Below, piece after piece: positions 37,537 through 46,432 of a stretch of 64,000 nucleotides of DNA. The notes beneath the pieces were generated by a model that did no database searches, was not told the origin of the DNA, and saw only the letters and a program-made list of their open reading frames with translations. How positions within the stretch are numbered: the stretch's first letter is position 1; every line of letters begins with the position of its first letter. The DNA comes from Bradyrhizobium japonicum USDA 6 (GTDB lineage Bacteria > Pseudomonadota > Alphaproteobacteria > Rhizobiales > Xanthobacteraceae): NCBI RefSeq assembly GCF_000284375.1, contig NC_017249.1, positions 4,752,001 through 4,816,000 of the forward strand. Direction: 5' to 3'. A program made the translations under genes and the position numbers.

Positions 37537-39807
37537 ATGCGTTTAGGGTTCTGGCGTGCCGGCAAGGACAAGGCGGTGGTCGAGCGGGCTATTTCGAAGC
37601 CCACAGCCGAAGCCATGGTCGTCGAAGCCGCGCCCAAGGTCGAAGCCAAGCCTGCATCCGTTGCTCCGAAGCAGGCACCAGTCGAATCCGGCGACATCGA
37701 TCTCCATGCGCTCGGCGCCGCACTGGCCCGCAAGCGCGGCTGGATCATCGTGCCGACGGTGCTGGCCCTGGTCGCCTCCGTCGCTGCCGTCAACCTGGTG
37801 ACGCCGCGTTACAAGTCGGAATCCCGCATCCTGATCGACGGCCGCGAGAACGTGTTCCTGCGGCCGAGCAGCGACCGCAGCACCGAAGAGCGGCAGTCGC
37901 TCGATCCCGAGGCGGTGACCAGCCAGGTGCAGCTCGTGCTGTCGCGCGATCTCGCGCGCGAGATCATCAAAAAGAACAAGCTCGCGGAACGCCCCGAATT
38001 CGATCCGGTGCTGCAAGGCATTTCGCCGCTGAAGTCGCTCGCGGCGCTGATCGGCATCGGCCGCGATCCGTTCTCGATGACGCCGGAAGAGCGGGTGCTG
38101 GATGCCTATTACGAGCGGCTCCAGGCCTACGCCGTCGACAAGTCGCGCGTGATCGTGGTCGAATTCCAGTCCGCCGATCCCGACCTTGCCGCGCGCGTCG
38201 CTAATTCGATCGCCGACGGCTATCTCGTGCTCCAGCAGAATGCGCGCCAGGACCAGGCCCGCAGCGCCAGCCAGTGGCTTTCCGGCGAAATCGAAAATCT
38301 GCGCAAGAAGGTTTCCGACGCCGAAGCCAAGGTCGAGGACTTCCGCTCCAAGTCGTCGCTGTTCGTCGGCACCAACAACACCACGCTCTCGAACCAGCAG
38401 ATGGGCGAGGTCAATACCCAGCTCAACAACGCACGCTCGATGAAGGCGGATGCTGAATCCAGGGCGCGGCTGATCAAGGAGATGCTTCAGAGCGGTAAGC
38501 CGATCGAAGCGTCCGAGGTGGTGAACTCCGAACTGATGCGGCGGCTGTCCGAGCAGCGGGTGACGTTGCGGGCGCAGCTCGCCGAACAATCATCGACGCT
38601 GCTCGGCAATCACCCGCGGATCAAGGAGCTGAAGGCGCAGCTTGGTGACCTCGACAATCAAATTCGCGACGAAGCGGCCAAGATCTCGCGCTCGCTCGAA
38701 AGCGATGCGCGGATCGCCAGTGGCCGGGTGGACGGCCTGACGGCGAGCCTCGAGCAGCTCAAGAAGCAGGCGACCTCGACCAACGGTCAGGACGTCCAGC
38801 TCCGCGCGCTCGAGCGCGAAGCCAAGGCCCAGCGCGACCTGCTCGAGACGTATCTTGGGAAGTATCGCGAGGCCAGCACCCGCGAGAGCATCGATACGGC
38901 GCCGGCGGAGGGCCGCATCATCTCGCGCGCCATCGTCTCGAATACGCCGGCCTATCCGAAGAAGCTGCCGATCGTGCTGATCGCGACGATCGCGACGCTG
39001 CTGCTCTCGTCCGGCGTCGTCGTCACCGGTGAGCTGCTGCGCCAGACCGCGCCGCGCGCGGTGGCCGTGTTCACGCAGGCGCCGGTGCGCCAAGAGCCGG
39101 TGGTCGAGCCGGTCGTCCAGCCGATGGCCGAACCGATGCCCGACCCGGTTGTGGAGGACCTCGCGCCGCTTCAGCCCGAGATGACGGCCGATGCCGACGT
39201 CACCGAATTCGCCGAGATCGAGCATCTCGCCGACAGCCTGCGAACTGCGGGACCGGCGGCGAAGAAGGTCACGGTGCTCGGCACCGCGGCCGGCGAAGCC
39301 ATCACGCTGTCGACGCTGACGCTGGCCCGGCACCTGGCGCGCGATGCGCGCGTCGTTGTGGTCGATCTCGCCGCATCCTCGCCGACCATCGCCGCGGTGT
39401 CCGTCGATGCTTCGGCTCCCGGTCTCGCCGAGCTGATGCAGGGCGAGGCCTCGTTCGCGCAAATCATCACCCGGGACAAGCTCTCGCGGCTGCACCTGGT
39501 CATGGCCGGCCGTCCCGGCTTCGACCGCAGCCTGCTGCAATCGCCGCGGGTGACGCTCGCGATCGATGCGCTGCTCCGCGCCTACGACCACGTGCTGGTG
39601 GATGCCGGGAGCGCCTCGGACCTTCCGGCCGAACTCCTGACGGCGCATGCCCGCGCCGTCGTGGTGCCCGATGCCTCGATGGCCGCCGATGCGCGCACGC
39701 TGATGTGCGAGCAGCTGAAGGCGGTCGGCTTCAGCGAGGTGACGATGCTGAGCAGGCCGGTGCAGCCGTCTAATGCGGTGGAGACGCCGCGGGTCGTGGC
39801 GGCGTAG
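37537..39807 (+). CDS. GumC/Wzz-type polysaccharide co-polymerase with degenerate kinase domain
   Basis: 756-residue inner-membrane chain-length and export protein. First membrane segment near residues 68-88 (GWIIVPTVLALVASVAAVNL), Wzz domain with RYKSESRILIDGRENV, long periplasmic coiled coil (residues 230-430), GNVV-like GRDxxL part replaced by EREAKAQRDLLETYLGKYRE, second segment near 473-495. The C-terminal BY-kinase-like domain (from 575) reads GTAAGEAITLST where GEGKST is expected: the Walker A lysine is absent. VLVDAGSAS keeps the Walker B aspartate. No tyrosine tail. So it is probably not a kinase. Confidence 0.88.
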   Translation: MRLGFWRAGKDKAVVERAISKPTAEAMVVEAAPKVEAKPASVAPKQAPVESGDIDLHALGAALARKRGWIIVPTVLALVASVAAVNLVTPRYKSESRILIDGRENVFLRPSSDRSTEERQSLDPEAVTSQVQLVLSRDLAREIIKKNKLAERPEFDPVLQGISPLKSLAALIGIGRDPFSMTPEERVLDAYYERLQAYAVDKSRVIVVEFQSADPDLAARVANSIADGYLVLQQNARQDQARSASQWLSGEIENLRKKVSDAEAKVEDFRSKSSLFVGTNNTTLSNQQMGEVNTQLNNARSMKADAESRARLIKEMLQSGKPIEASEVVNSELMRRLSEQRVTLRAQLAEQSSTLLGNHPRIKELKAQLGDLDNQIRDEAAKISRSLESDARIASGRVDGLTASLEQLKKQATSTNGQDVQLRALEREAKAQRDLLETYLGKYREASTRESIDTAPAEGRIISRAIVSNTPAYPKKLPIVLIATIATLLLSSGVVVTGELLRQTAPRAVAVFTQAPVRQEPVVEPVVQPMAEPMPDPVVEDLAPLQPEMTADADVTEFAEIEHLADSLRTAGPAAKKVTVLGTAAGEAITLSTLTLARHLARDARVVVVDLAASSPTIAAVSVDASAPGLAELMQGEASFAQIITRDKLSRLHLVMAGRPGFDRSLLQSPRVTLAIDALLRAYDHVLVDAGSASDLPAELLTAHARAVVVPDASMAADARTLMCEQLKAVGFSEVTMLSRPVQPSNAVETPRVVAA

Positions 39808-40026
39808 GCGAGGGCGCGGGCTCAGCCTATCGTTCAGTTGGACGCGACATCGGTGCTGCCTCTTACCCTACTGTCGATTGTGGAGGGACCGTCACCCCAC
39901 CCCGTCGCGCATTGCGCTGCGCTCCATGCAGAACGACCCACGAGCGAGCTACGCTCGTCTCGGACCCCTCCAGGGGAGGGTAAGGGACAGCTCCGCGAGT
40001 GGTTCGATATTCGGAGAAGGGTTCGC

Positions 40027-41208
40027 CTACCCGAACGCCTGTCGCAGCCGCCGCGCTAGATCGAACAGCATCTGGTTCTGCTTCACCAGCCGTTTGCCGT
40101 GGCTCAGCGAGGACATCGCCATCGCCGCGAGTTTTCCGCGCGCGGTCAGGGGCACGAAACTATCGAAAATGTCGTCGTCGTCCTTGCAGAACATGCGCTT
40201 GTAATCGTCCGAGCCGATGCCGAGATCGAGCGAGCGGTAGCCGCGTTCGGCGTAGCGGTCGATGATGTAGCGCATCAGGATCAGCCCGGGGCTGTAACGG
40301 GCGTGCTCGGACATCGTGTAGGTGTTGAACATCATCGAGAAGCGCTGGCCGTCGGCGACGCCGGCGAAGATCGCGATCACCTCGTCGTCGCATTCGAGCG
40401 CATGGATGTCGATGACGCGGCCTTCGCCGCGCGGCGACAGGCATGCGCTGCGGATGAACGCTTCGACGCCGGGCTCGGCAAAGACGTTGGGCAGTTTCTG
40501 TTCGGCCATCCGCGCCGGCTTGACCCGGAAGAACCAGTCGAGCAGGCGGGTGACGTCCGCATCCGTGGTGGCGAGGTGATAGCGATAGCCGGCAAGCGCC
40601 TGGAGCTTCTTTTCCTTGCTCTTGAGCCGGCGGCGAAAGGAGTTGCTGATCCGTGATGCGGGCGGCCCGCCCGGCTCCATCGCCAGGAGGGGGCAGCCGT
40701 TGATCGCACTCTGCCGCGGCAGTTGCGCGAACGGGTTGTGCTGGTCGTGCCAGCGCAGCGGCTGCTGCGTCAGCGCGAGCACGTCGGCATGCTCGCGTAC
40801 CGTCTCAAGCAGCGCGTCGAGATCGGCGATGGCGACCTCTGCTGCGAACTCGGCGTTCCACAAGCCCATGTTGAAGGTGGTGTGCTTGCCGCCCATGAAG
40901 CAGGCCGTGCGCACGCCGTGGCCTTGCCGCAGTGACAGTGGCAGCAGCAGGAGCGGCTGGCGCTCGGCGTCGCGGGCAATGACGATGAAGGGGCTGGCGC
41001 CTTCGTGGCTGCCAACCAGCCGCTGCCATGGGCTGAGCAGGTCGAAGCGCTGGTAGGGTGTGAAGAGGTGGCCGCTCTCTTCGAACGCGCGCCAGACCGT
41101 CTCGGCCTCGGCCAGATCGGTGACGATATCGACATGCGCGATACGGCTCGCTTTCGACCGCGCTGGCGATTCTGCCGTCCGGCTTTGCATCGCCGCAGCC
41201 ATGGTCAT
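40027..41208 (-). CDS. GNAT-fold protein of the CelD/BcsL (FemAB-like) family
   Basis: 393 residues; ATG at 41208. These proteins have two GNAT-like halves and occur in cellulose, exopolysaccharide and capsule loci as presumed acyltransferases. Seen: LFTPYQRFDLLSPWQRLVG, FIVIARDAERQPLLLLPLSL, ISNSFRRRLKSKEKKLQALA, FSMMFNTYTMSEHARYSPGL and DLGIGSDDYKRMFC near the C-terminus, all typical. It likely decorates the polysaccharide made by this locus. Divergent from the NodB-fold gene. Confidence 0.85.
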   Translation of the reverse strand: MTMAAAMQSRTAESPARSKASRIAHVDIVTDLAEAETVWRAFEESGHLFTPYQRFDLLSPWQRLVGSHEGASPFIVIARDAERQPLLLLPLSLRQGHGVRTACFMGGKHTTFNMGLWNAEFAAEVAIADLDALLETVREHADVLALTQQPLRWHDQHNPFAQLPRQSAINGCPLLAMEPGGPPASRISNSFRRRLKSKEKKLQALAGYRYHLATTDADVTRLLDWFFRVKPARMAEQKLPNVFAEPGVEAFIRSACLSPRGEGRVIDIHALECDDEVIAIFAGVADGQRFSMMFNTYTMSEHARYSPGLILMRYIIDRYAERGYRSLDLGIGSDDYKRMFCKDDDDIFDSFVPLTARGKLAAMAMSSLSHGKRLVKQNQMLFDLARRLRQAFG

Positions 41209-41320
41209 TCACGAAACCTGTCGAGAAACGAAAAATTTGCGTATTTCGGCCTGTGGCCGACCTTTGCAAAGAAATGTCAACAAAGGGTAATGACAATCAG
41301 GCGAACGCGAAGGTGGGATA

Positions 41321-42364
41321 TTGGCATCCGACGACAGATGGCTGGAGCGGTTGAGGCTCGAGCTGGCCTGGTTCACCGGTCAGGCTGTGCTGCGCAGCCG
41401 CGGCGCCGGCGCGATCCTGCGGTTTCGGCACGTGCGGCCGCGGCGGCGCGGCGCGTTTCAGCCGCTGCGTGAAAGCGAGATCAGTCCGCAATTTCTCGAT
41501 CGCGCCATTGGTGCGCTGAAGCAGTGGGGATATGACTTCCTCGGCATGGACGACGTCTGCCGCCGCGCGGTGACGCTGCCGGAGAAGCGGCGCTTCGTGG
41601 CGCTCACCTTCGACGGCGCCAACAAGGACCTGATCAGCTTCGCCTATCCGGTGCTGGCGCGCCACGCCGTGCCGTTCACGATCTATGTGCCCACCGCGTT
41701 TCCCGATGGAGTCGGAGAGGCCTGGTGGCTCGGGCTCGAGCGGATAATCGCGCGCGAGAGCCGCATCAACCTGATGATGGGCGAGAAAGAGCAGCGCTTC
41801 ACCGTCACAGGCAACGCCGAGAAGCAGGCGGTGTTTTCGTTCGTCGAAAGCTGGCTGCGTTCGTTGCCGCCGGTGGATGTGTCGGCTGCGATCGCCGATC
41901 TCTGCGCGCGCTACCGGATCGACCTCGCTGCGCTCTCGCGCGAAGCGTCGATGGATTGGGATGATCTGGCAAGGCTTGCGGCGGATCCGCTGGTCACCGT
42001 CGGCAGCGCGACCGTGAACTATCCCGTTCTCGCCAACATGAAGGACGTCGCCGCGTTACGCGAGATGACGATGGGCAAAGCGGTCGCGGAAGCGGCCTTC
42101 GACCGCGAGATCAGGCATCTGGCCTTTCCGTTCGGCGATCGCTCGTCTTTCCGGCGCAGCCACGTCGTCATGGCGGAGGAGGCCGGCTTTGCCAGCGCCG
42201 TCTCGACCATCCCGGGCATCGTGGATGCGGAGGGGCGCACCAATCTGCGCGCACTGCCGCGGATTTCCTGGGACGGCCGGATGAGATCACTGCGCATGCT
42301 GCGCGTGCTGATGTCCGGTGTTGCCTTCGCGCCGGTGAAACCGACCGGCAGCGTTACGAATTAA
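41321..42364 (+). CDS. Polysaccharide-deacetylase-fold protein lacking metal ligands
   Basis: 347 residues from TTG at 41321 with AAGGTGGGA upstream. The NodB fold is recognised by RFVALTFDGANKDLISFAYP, VPFTIYVPTAFPDG, VGSATVNYPVLANM and HLAFPFGDRSSF. In active enzymes the first motif is TFDDG and the second is SHTxxHP; here they are TFDGA and SATVNYP, so the aspartate and both histidines that bind the metal are replaced by Gly, Ala and Tyr. Probably a binding or scaffolding protein. Its stop overlaps the opposite DUF2842 stop by four bases. Confidence 0.85.
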   Translation: MASDDRWLERLRLELAWFTGQAVLRSRGAGAILRFRHVRPRRRGAFQPLRESEISPQFLDRAIGALKQWGYDFLGMDDVCRRAVTLPEKRRFVALTFDGANKDLISFAYPVLARHAVPFTIYVPTAFPDGVGEAWWLGLERIIARESRINLMMGEKEQRFTVTGNAEKQAVFSFVESWLRSLPPVDVSAAIADLCARYRIDLAALSREASMDWDDLARLAADPLVTVGSATVNYPVLANMKDVAALREMTMGKAVAEAAFDREIRHLAFPFGDRSSFRRSHVVMAEEAGFASAVSTIPGIVDAEGRTNLRALPRISWDGRMRSLRMLRVLMSGVAFAPVKPTGSVTN

Positions 42365-42576
42365 GATTTGACCCGATCCGGCCGCTGCATCCAGCTCACG
42401 ATCGGCATCGCTGGCAGCACCCAGCCCATGCCGACCACCACGTAGTAGATCGCCTGCCGCCAGCCGGATTCGGCGATCCACGGCATCTGCGCCAGCGCCA
42501 TGCCGAGCAGGGCCCAGACGGTGGCCAGCACCAGGAGCAGGATGGCGCCGAGGAACTTGCGGGTGCGGATCGTCAT
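42361..42576 (-). CDS. DUF2842 small membrane protein
   Basis: 71 residues with two hydrophobic segments: FLGAILLLVLATVWALLGMA and a second with YYVVVGMGWVLPAMPIVSWM. The alphaproteobacterial DUF2842 family has this size and the ending with RPD. Function unknown. It sits divergent from haem A synthase (110 bases) and overlaps the preceding gene tail to tail by four bases. Confidence 0.85.
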   Translation of the reverse strand: MTIRTRKFLGAILLLVLATVWALLGMALAQMPWIAESGWRQAIYYVVVGMGWVLPAMPIVSWMQRPDRVKS

Positions 42577-42686
42577 GGCGGAATGCTGCGGCCTTCGCGT
42601 AACTTGCGCTGCGGGAGCGGGGGACTATAAGGGGCACGCAGTCCGGTTCAAGTCTCTTTGCAACAAGGCTTGGTTTTGCCCCTGAA

Positions 42687-43763
42687 ATGACGACGATTTT
42701 CGCTCCGACGAACCCGCATCGCGCCGTGCGCTGGTGGTTGATTTCCGTGGCCGCCCTGATCGCGCTGATGGTGCTGGTCGGCGGCGCGACGCGGCTGACG
42801 GAATCCGGCCTCTCGATCGTCGAATGGAAGCCGGTCACGGGCAGCGTGCCGCCGCTGTCGGAGGCGCAGTGGACCGACGCCTTCGAGGCCTACAAGAAGA
42901 TTCCGCAATACCGCGAGCTCAATGCGGGCATGAGCCTGTCCGAGTTCAAGGAGATTTTCTGGTGGGAATGGAGCCACCGCTTTCTCGGTCGCTTCATCGG
43001 CGTGGCCTATCTCTTGCCGTTCCTGTTCTTCCTGTGGCGCGGCGGCCTGTCGGGTGAGTTGAAACGGCGGTTGTGGCTGCTGTTCGCGCTCGGCGGACTC
43101 CAAGGCGCCGTCGGCTGGTGGATGGTGGCCTCGGGTCTCACCGAACGGGTCGAGGTTTCGCAATATCGGCTGGCGACGCATCTGATGCTGGCGCTGCTGA
43201 TCTTCGCCGGCATCGTCTGGACGGTCCGGCGGCTCAAGGAGCGGCCGCAAACTGCAGCGCCTGCACGGCTGAGATTCACGAGCGTGCTGCTGCTCATCGT
43301 GACCTTCGTCCAGATCTATTTCGGCGCGCTGGTCGCGGGTCTGCGCGCCGGGCGTGCCTACAACACCTGGCCGCAGATCGACGGCGCGTTCATTCCCGCA
43401 GGCGACCGGCTCTGGTTCGAGACGCCGTGGTGGCGCAACATGTTCGACAACGTGCTGACGGTGCAGTTCGAGCACCGCATGACGGCCTATGCGCTGTTCG
43501 TGCTGGCGGCGCTGCATGCGCTCGATGCGGTGCGCTCGCGCACGGCGGCCGGCGGTGCGCTCTGGTTGTTCGCCGCGGTCAGCCTGCAGGCTGTGCTCGG
43601 GATCCTCACGCTGCTCAACCAGGTGCCGATCGATCTCGCGCTTTCGCACCAGGCGGTTGCGATCGTGGTGCTCACGCTTGCAGTGATGCAGGTGGAGCGG
43701 CTGGCCTCGCGACAATCTGCACAGGCGCAGCCGCGCGCCGTTCCGGTCGGTCAGGCCGGCTGA
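42687..43763 (+). CDS. ctaA: Haem A synthase (COX15/CtaA)
   Basis: Inner-membrane enzyme that oxidises the methyl group of haem O to give haem A for aa3-type cytochrome oxidase. 358 residues, eight membrane segments in two similar halves. Motifs: [20 protein letters not shown] with conserved residues, [20 protein letters not shown] (haem-ligand His), [16 protein letters not shown], and [20 protein letters not shown] plus [12 protein letters not shown]. This is the longer type 2 form of proteobacteria. It stands alone rather than in a cox cluster. Confidence 0.95.
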   Translation: MTTIFAPTNPHRAVRWWLISVAALIALMVLVGGATRLTESGLSIVEWKPVTGSVPPLSEAQWTDAFEAYKKIPQYRELNAGMSLSEFKEIFWWEWSHRFLGRFIGVAYLLPFLFFLWRGGLSGELKRRLWLLFALGGLQGAVGWWMVASGLTERVEVSQYRLATHLMLALLIFAGIVWTVRRLKERPQTAAPARLRFTSVLLLIVTFVQIYFGALVAGLRAGRAYNTWPQIDGAFIPAGDRLWFETPWWRNMFDNVLTVQFEHRMTAYALFVLAALHALDAVRSRTAAGGALWLFAAVSLQAVLGILTLLNQVPIDLALSHQAVAIVVLTLAVMQVERLASRQSAQAQPRAVPVGQAG

Positions 43764-43768
43764 TCAGG

Positions 43769-44113
43769 TCAGCAATAGCCGTAGACGCCGCAGGCGTAGG
43801 GCAGGCGCCAGAAATAGCCGACCTGCGGTCCGCCGTAGTATGGGCCTTGATAATCGTAATCCCAGGGGCGTCCGTAATAGCCCGGCAACGTGTTGGAGCC
43901 GGGCAGCAGCGGCGTGCCCGGCAGGTTGCGGATGTAGCTTCCGATGCCGTAGGCCGGCGAGATCAGCGCATCCGGATCCGTCTCGACATAGACCCTCGGC
44001 GGCTCCTGCGGCGGCACGGCAGCGCGCCGTCTCGCTGTGGCCGGCAGATCGGCGGCAGCGGCAGCTGAGACCGTCAGCATGGCGGCGAGGGCAGGTACCA
44101 TCCAGCGCAGCAT
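43769..44113 (-). CDS. Secreted Tyr/Pro-rich hypothetical protein
   Basis: 114 residues from ATG at 44113 (MLRWMVPALAAMLTVSAAAA), a clear signal peptide ending AAAA-D. The mature part is rich in proline, glycine and tyrosine: ISPAYGIGSYIRNLPGTPLL, YYGRPWDYDYQGPYYGGP, and ends CGVYGYC with two cysteines. No enzyme motif. Proteins with this YGYC ending seem common in Bradyrhizobium (recollection). Perhaps a periplasmic or surface protein. Convergent with ctaA, five bases apart. Confidence 0.75.
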   Translation of the reverse strand: MLRWMVPALAAMLTVSAAAAADLPATARRRAAVPPQEPPRVYVETDPDALISPAYGIGSYIRNLPGTPLLPGSNTLPGYYGRPWDYDYQGPYYGGPQVGYFWRLPYACGVYGYC

Positions 44114-44204
44114 CGTCGGCTCCGAATCAAAGGGGCGATCCAAGGACGATTTATGCGGCAGATATGGTTAATGACTGTTAATTGACTGCGGCCAAAACGG
44201 TCGC

Positions 44205-44310
44205 CGTCGTTCCGGGGCGGTCCGACAGGACCGAACCCGGAATCTCGAGATTCCCCGGTGCGCAATTGCGCACCTGAGGTCTGGTCCTTCGGACCAGACC
44301 CGGAATGACG
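44205..44310. repeat. Composite palindromic element, CCGGAATCTCGAG family, copy 1
   Basis: Outer arms of the CGTCGTTCCGGG/CCCGGAATGACG type, half of the CTCGAG-centred palindrome (44233-44254), a perfect 18-base palindrome GGTGCGCAATTGCGCACC (44257-44274) and a hairpin GGTCTGGTCC-TTC-GGACCAGACC (44278-44300). Related to 46336-46417 but with a different right half: a mosaic. Confidence 0.75.
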
Positions 44311-44317
44311 ATGGCAG

Positions 44318-45598
44318 TTACGCCCCCAGCGCCTGCTCCAGATCTGCGATCAGATCTTCCTTGTCCTCGATGCCGATCGAGAGCCGCACCACGTCGGGGC
44401 CGGCGCCGGACTTCACCTTGGCGGCGTCGTCGAGCTGGCTGTGCGTCGTCGAGGCCGGGTGGATGACCAGCGAGCGGGTGTCGCCGACATTGGCCAGGTG
44501 CGAGAACAGCTGCAGTTTCGACACCAGGCTGACGCCGGCGTCATACCCGCCCTTCAGGCTGAAGGTGAACACGGCGCCCGCGCCCTTCGGCGCGTATTTG
44601 CGCGCAAGCTGGTTGTATTTGTCGCTGGCAAGCCCGGCATAGCTCACCGAGGCCACCGCCGGATGGCCCACGAGGAATTCTGCAACGGCCTTGGCGTTGT
44701 CGCAGTGCTTCTGCATGCGGAGCGGCAGCGTCTCGATGCCGGTCAGGATCATGAAGGCGTTGAACGGCGACAGCGCCGGTCCGAGGTCGCGCAGGCCCAG
44801 CACGCGGCAGGCGATCGCGAATGCGAAATTGCCAAAGGTCTCCTGGAGGCGGATGCCGTGATATTCGGGCCGCGGCTCCGACAGCATCGGATATTTGCCG
44901 CCGGTGGACCAGTCGAACGTGCCGGCATCGACGATGATGCCGCCGAGCGAATTGCCGTGGCCGCCGAGGAATTTCGTCAGCGAGTGCACGACGATGTCGG
45001 CGCCATGGTCGATCGGGCGGATCAGGTAGGGCGAGGCCAGCGTGTTGTCGACGATCAGCGGCACGCCCGCCTTGCGCGCCACCGTCGAGATCGCCTCGAT
45101 GTCGGTGATGCTGCCGCCGGGATTGGCGATCGACTCGATGAAGATGGCCTTCGTGCGCGGCGTCACCGCGCGCTCGAAGCTCGCGATGTCATCGGAATCG
45201 GCCCACACCACGTTCCAGCCGAAGCTCTTGAACGCATGCGTGAACTGGTTGATCGAGCCGCCATAAAGCTTGCGCGCGGCGATGAACTCGTCGCCGGGCT
45301 GGAGCAATTGCTGCAGCACCACGACCTGTGCGGCGTGGCCCGAGGCGACAGCAAGCGCGGCGGTGCCGCCTTCGAGTGCGGCAACACGCTCTTCCAGCAC
45401 CGCGTTGGTGGGGTTGCCGATGCGGGTGTAGATGTTGCCGAATGCCTGCAGACCGAACAGCGAGGCGGCGTGGTCGGCGTCGTTGAAGACGAAAGAGGTG
45501 GTTTGATAAATCGGGGTCGCGCGCGCACCGGTGGTGGGATCGGGCTGTGCTCCGGCATGCACGGCGAGGGTTGAAAATCCCGGAAGGCGATCGCTCAT
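44318..45598 (-). CDS. metY: O-acetylhomoserine aminocarboxypropyltransferase (sulfhydrylase)
   Basis: PLP enzyme that makes homocysteine (or methionine) from O-acetylhomoserine and sulfide (or methanethiol). 426 residues, the length of MetY rather than the shorter cystathionine synthases. Signs: PIYQTTSFVFNDADHAASLF, ALEGGTAALAVASGHAAQ, IESIANPGGSITDIEAI, VDNTLASPYLIRPI, and the PLP lysine in HSLTKFLGGHGN. AGGA is eight bases before the ATG. No SAM-II riboswitch could be traced upstream. Confidence 0.93.
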   Translation of the reverse strand: MSDRLPGFSTLAVHAGAQPDPTTGARATPIYQTTSFVFNDADHAASLFGLQAFGNIYTRIGNPTNAVLEERVAALEGGTAALAVASGHAAQVVVLQQLLQPGDEFIAARKLYGGSINQFTHAFKSFGWNVVWADSDDIASFERAVTPRTKAIFIESIANPGGSITDIEAISTVARKAGVPLIVDNTLASPYLIRPIDHGADIVVHSLTKFLGGHGNSLGGIIVDAGTFDWSTGGKYPMLSEPRPEYHGIRLQETFGNFAFAIACRVLGLRDLGPALSPFNAFMILTGIETLPLRMQKHCDNAKAVAEFLVGHPAVASVSYAGLASDKYNQLARKYAPKGAGAVFTFSLKGGYDAGVSLVSKLQLFSHLANVGDTRSLVIHPASTTHSQLDDAAKVKSGAGPDVVRLSIGIEDKEDLIADLEQALGA

Positions 45599-45736
45599 TG
45601 AGGGCGTCCTGTTCTTGTGATCTGAAATCGCGCGGCATGCTGATCGGCGACGCGCCCGCGGTCAAGGCGCCGCGTCACATCGGAACGATCGTGCTACGCG
45701 TTGTCGCGTGAGCGAAATGAATCCTTCGCGATTGCG

Positions 45737-46321
45737 TCAGCTTTGTTCGCTCTTGTTTTTGGCGGCGCGATCCGATGCCGCGGTGTCGCCGCCGCCGACA
45801 CTCATCCGATTGATGGATAGCCGCATGCCTTGCGTCGGCGCCGGCGGCCGTTTGGAGCTCAGGGTGCGTGAATTGACGCCCATCCAGGAGATCTCCGACG
45901 ACAAGCGGCCATATTCGATCTTGGGGCAGCGGTTCATCACGACCTTGATACCGACCGATTCCGCTTTCGCCGCTGCCGCGTCGTCGCGCGCGCCGAGCTG
46001 CATCCAGATCACCTTCGGCAGCGGATCGAGCGTGAGCGCTTCTTCGACCACCGGCATGATGTGGCTGGAGTTGCGAAAGATGTCGATCATGTCGACAGGG
46101 CGCCCGATGTCGGAGAGCGAGGCGACAAACGGCTTTCCGAGCAGATCCTTGCCGACATGGCCGGGATTGACCGGGATCATGTCATAGCCGCGCTGCGCCA
46201 GATATTTGAACGCAAAATAGCTCGGCCGCACATTGACCGGCGAGGCGCCGACCATCGCGATCGACTTCACGCTGTTGAGGATGCCGCGGATGTAATTGTC
46301 GGGATAGGCGTCGTGGTTCAT
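45737..46321 (-). CDS. CoA-binding domain protein (YccU-like)
   Basis: 194 residues from ATG at 46321 (MNHDAYPDNYIRGILNSVKS). A longer frame would read into the palindromic repeat. The Rossmann-like CoA-binding domain is residues 15-150: SIAMVGASPVNVRPSYFAFK, YDMIPVNPGHVGKDLLGKPF, DMIDIFRNSSHIMPVVEEAL, IWMQLGARDDAAAAKAESVG and VVMNRCPKIEYGRL. The last 40 residues are a polar tail not usual in the minimal family. Function unknown. Confidence 0.88.
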   Translation of the reverse strand: MNHDAYPDNYIRGILNSVKSIAMVGASPVNVRPSYFAFKYLAQRGYDMIPVNPGHVGKDLLGKPFVASLSDIGRPVDMIDIFRNSSHIMPVVEEALTLDPLPKVIWMQLGARDDAAAAKAESVGIKVVMNRCPKIEYGRLSSEISWMGVNSRTLSSKRPPAPTQGMRLSINRMSVGGGDTAASDRAAKNKSEQS

Positions 46322-46335
46322 CTTTTTCTTTCGTT

Positions 46336-46417
46336 CGTCATTCCGGGGCGATGCGCAGCATCGAACCCGGAATCTCGAGATTCCGGGTTCGGCTCTACGA
46401 GCCGCCCCGGAATGACG
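46336..46417. repeat. Composite palindromic element, CCGGAATCTCGAG family, copy 2
   Basis: Perfect 14-base outer arms CGTCATTCCGGGGC (46336-46349) and GCCCCGGAATGACG (46404-46417), enclosing a perfect 28-base palindrome centred on CTCGAG (46363-46390). Placed between the CoA-binding and crotonase genes. Confidence 0.85.
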
Positions 46418-46432
46418 GTGTAACAAATTCAG

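Noticed and set aside
39808..40026. Repeat-like gap between the gumC-like and FemAB-like genes
   Set aside because: It has patches such as GACCCCTCCAGGGGAGGGT that resemble dispersed elements, but no second copy is in the window and no clear boundary could be set.
45599..45720. Possible SAM-II riboswitch upstream of metY
   Set aside because: Alphaproteobacterial metA/metY genes may carry one, but the conserved pseudoknot sequence (including the GCTAAA-type stretch) is not found on the minus strand here.
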